Origin: Prostheceraeus crozeri
Lineage: Eukaryota > Platyhelminthes > Polycladida > Euryleptidae
Reading direction: 5' to 3'
Assembly (NCBI GenBank): GCA_907163375.1
Contig: CAJQUW010007273.1
Coordinates: 425,001-489,000 of the forward strand
Length of the DNA: 64,000 nt
Of this stretch, positions 61,950 through 64,000 are shown piece by piece (the stretch's first letter is position 1; every line of letters begins with the position of its first letter). The notes under the pieces were generated by a model. The model ran no database searches. It was not told where the DNA came from and worked only from the letters and a program-made list of their open reading frames with translations. Both the position numbers and the translations under genes were made by a program.

Positions 61950-62430
61950 CTTGTGAAAGTCTGAATCATTGGGTTAGAATCAGTCACTTGTGCAATTCTA
62001 AGCTTTTCATTTGTTCTTCATGCTCCAACTTAGCTCCCCCGGATGTGGGTAAATCCAATTTATTCCACAATATTTCTGTCTTTTCAACTTTGGGTCTCAG
62101 ATTTCCGTGAAAATTTGCATATGTACTTATTTTTTTACGCTGAACACGAAAATCTTAGCGGCGACCACACCAAATAAAAACTTTCCATAGAAATCTACCA
62201 CTTTTAAAATGCCATTTTCTTCTACATCTCGGTCAGAGGACAATGATCTCGGTCAGATAGATGTCGAACAGGAACTCTTCGGCTTCTGCATTTGGGTTGC
62301 TGATGAGACTGGGAGCTTGGGATGAATGCTTGCATGCGTAAAGCGAAGTGACCAAAATGTAATGTATTGCATATGATGTTCTTTGACCGTGACCCGCCTT
62401 GTCCATTGACCGAGATCTTCAATTTCAACG

Positions 62431-62473
62431 TTGTCCTCTGACCGAGAATTTCAAGGTCTCGGTCAGAGGACAA
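62431..62473. repeat. Perfect 17-bp hairpin in the motif array
   Basis: Positions 62431-62447 (TTGTCCTCTGACCGAGA) pair without mismatch to 62457-62473, leaving a 9-base loop. The stem is made of two inverted copies of the array motif. As DNA it could be a cruciform or a paired protein-binding site; as RNA, a stable hairpin. Confidence 0.9.
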
Positions 62474-62643
62474 ATTGATGTCGAAAAGGAAACTCTTCGG
62501 CTTCAGCATTTGGGTTATGAGACTGGGAACTTAGGGCGAATACTTGAATGCGTAAGACGAAGTGATCTAAATGCAATTGCATACATTATAATGTCCTTTG
62601 ACCGAGACCCTTGTATTCTGACCGAGATCTTCCATTTTAACGT

Positions 62644-62685
62644 TGTCGTCTGACCGAGATTTTTTAGGGTCTCGGTCAGAGGACA
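62644..62685. repeat. Second motif hairpin, 16 bp with one mismatch
   Basis: Positions 62644-62659 (TGTCGTCTGACCGAGA) pair to 62670-62685 with one mismatch and a 10-base loop. It lies 213 bp after the first hairpin, at the same place in the second unit of the tandem duplication. Confidence 0.88.
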
Positions 62686-63490
62686 TTTTCGTGGTTTTTG
62701 GAGATTTTGAGAGGGTTAATTTATATAAATGAAAAATTTCTTTTGCATAGATGTTAAGAGCATGGATCCCTCCTATGCCGCGAAATTTCATCGATTCCTG
62801 ACAAAATTTCTGGTTTCAGCATCCACATGAAATTTTTGGGAATATTCAAATACTCTGGACGAAAAAACGGATAAAAATATTTTTAAATCAATATTGCTCA
62901 CTTGTAACGTCATCAAACTAATTTTTTTCTTCACGGATTTATAAACTAGCACACTAGAGGATTCGTTTGGTGCAAAACGTTTGATGGAAAAATCAATATA
63001 TCAATATTCTTCGAGAAAAGGTACCTCGATCAGAGGACAGAAAACGTCTCGGTCAGAGGACATTTTTTTCATTGGACAATGGAAACCCAGTGAAAATTCA
63101 ATGATTAATATTAATTACAATATTTAAAATTAGACTGTCTTAAAGAGCTGATCTTCTACTTTCAGATGATATAAATATTAGTGGGTGTATTTGAATGTAG
63201 CTGATCGAAAATCCGTGTTGAAGTGAGAATACTGTAACTTTGGACATGCTTTTTTGGTCTTTTTTCAGCAAAAAACGGCAACTTGTGAAGAAGGTCTTGG
63301 CTTTGTGACTTTTTAAAAACCATGCCATAATAGATGAGATCCTGACGGTTCGATTAAAAAAAACTACTGAAATCGGTTCAGAAATATGGATTTTACAAAT
63401 CAAAGACACATTTTCGTCAAATGTTGTGGATTAAATTGGATTTACCCATGTGCCGCGACCTTGAGTCAATTTCTATTCAATTTCCACTCC

Positions 63491-64000
63491 AGTCGCAAAG
63501 CAAAATGTGCACGTCATGCCATGTTCATAGGCGGTGCATCAAGTTAATATCTGCATTGTGCAAACTTGTCTTTAAGAATGCGATCGCTGATTGGTTTTCA
63601 TATCTCCTGTCATATTTTTTTGAAATTTGTCTTATCCGAAACAAGCTCACTTCAGATGAATGCTTCATATCTAATTCCTTACCCTGGATGCAGTTATGAC
63701 GTGGATTTTCAACAGGAACCGCTCTTAATCTTTGTTGATGATATCTGTCAACATTTCTACCTTATAGCAAAAGCCTGTCGAACACTCGAAGATATTTGTA
63801 ACTAAAAACTTTATCGATGGTTCAATGAGTTCACAGACGAGTCTTGTTGAACTCAAAGCAACAATCCTCATAAGAAAAGTTTCGTGCGCTTTCCCAAGTT
63901 CATTTATCACAGCGTCAATATCTACTATACTTTATGAAACAAACAAATGAAGAAAAAGTTTGTCAATTCATTATTATTTTGCCATTAATGAGGAAAGATG
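63491..64000. other. Unassigned DNA to window end
   Basis: No domain or repeat recognised; overlapping open frames of 61-92 codons on both strands are unremarkable. Confidence 0.4.

Larger units (their letters stand above)
62047..63447. mobile_element. 1401-bp non-autonomous element, 4-bp TSD, internal motif array
   Basis: The TIRs are about 29 bp (27 of 29 identical), beginning GGGTAAATCCAATTTA at both ends. ATGT flanks both sides (62043-62046 and 63448-63451). The empty site CGGATGTGCCGCGACC is seen uninterrupted in the inner MITE-1 copy (reverse strand, about 61744-61759) and in similar form near 12228. Inside are about twelve copies of a motif related to CTCGGTCAGAGGACA in both orientations, and a tandem duplication of about 215-228 bp (units from 62228 and 62456). 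There is no transposase frame. Four-bp TSDs are described for Chapaev and Sola, among others; the superfamily is not settled. Confidence 0.88.
61587..63490. mobile_element. Outer MITE-1 copy, split by two later insertions
   Basis: It starts CATAGAAATTG at 61587 and follows the MITE-1 consensus to 61693. It resumes at 61958 after an inserted inverted copy, continues to 62046, is broken again by a 1401-bp element, and picks up at 63452 (GCCGCGACCTTGAGTCAATT). The expected final AATTTCTATG is not found; the sequence diverges near 63480-63490. The two insertions divide it into three parts that join correctly when their target duplications are collapsed. Confidence 0.85.

Overview
This is eukaryotic nuclear DNA, AT-rich, and most likely from an invertebrate animal. 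The evidence is the mix of repeats: Tc1/mariner, MULE and hAT-like DNA transposons, several decayed non-LTR retrotransposons, two or three families of Penelope-like elements (PLEs), tRNA-derived SINEs, long foldback elements, a 0.9-kb (CT)n run and minisatellites. I cannot name the species or phylum. I found no host protein-coding gene, rRNA or functional tRNA that I can defend. Nearly every supported feature is a mobile element or a tandem repeat, and the rest is unassigned AT-rich intergenic or intronic DNA.

Layout: 3.5-5.1 kb holds SINE-like copies and a foldback element with about 320-bp arms. 6.6 kb has a reverse transcriptase (RT) scrap. 10.0-15.2 kb is a nested cluster: SINE1 copies, a 716-bp palindromic foldback, an 8-bp-TSD MITE interrupted by a broken mariner, and a Tc1 element with an intact 331-aa DD34E transposase inserted at TA in another SINE1 copy. 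16.2-17.5 kb has an RT tail, a MITE remnant and a 24-bp minisatellite with a 240-bp higher-order period. 19.2-19.9 kb is a 786-bp hAT-like element with a perfect 8-bp TSD. 22.9-25.0 kb has a PLE 3' end, the (CT)n run and another foldback. 26.5-29.5 kb carries LINE tails and one copy of a dispersed repeat with protein-like conservation.

29.5-37.7 kb is mostly blank. 38.1-40.4 kb is a complete 2.3-kb MULE with TIRs, TSD, nine subterminal motif copies and a FLYWCH/MULE transposase broken by one frameshift. 42.1-49.1 kb is a graveyard of PLE and non-LTR elements. 53.7-55.6 kb is a large inverted repeat of two near-identical PLE copies, head to head, each with a GIY-YIG endonuclease. 57.5-58.9 kb has two more LINE tails. 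60.5 kb has a SINE2 copy. 61.6-63.5 kb is a three-level nest: a MITE holding an inverted copy of itself and also a 1401-bp element with 4-bp TSDs.

The strongest candidate for something undescribed is that 1401-bp element (62047-63447). It carries about twelve copies of a motif related to CTCGGTCAGAGGACA in both orientations, two of them arranged as long perfect or near-perfect hairpins inside a tandem duplication. It has no visible transposase. Its insertion is proven inside the window by related copies that carry the empty site.
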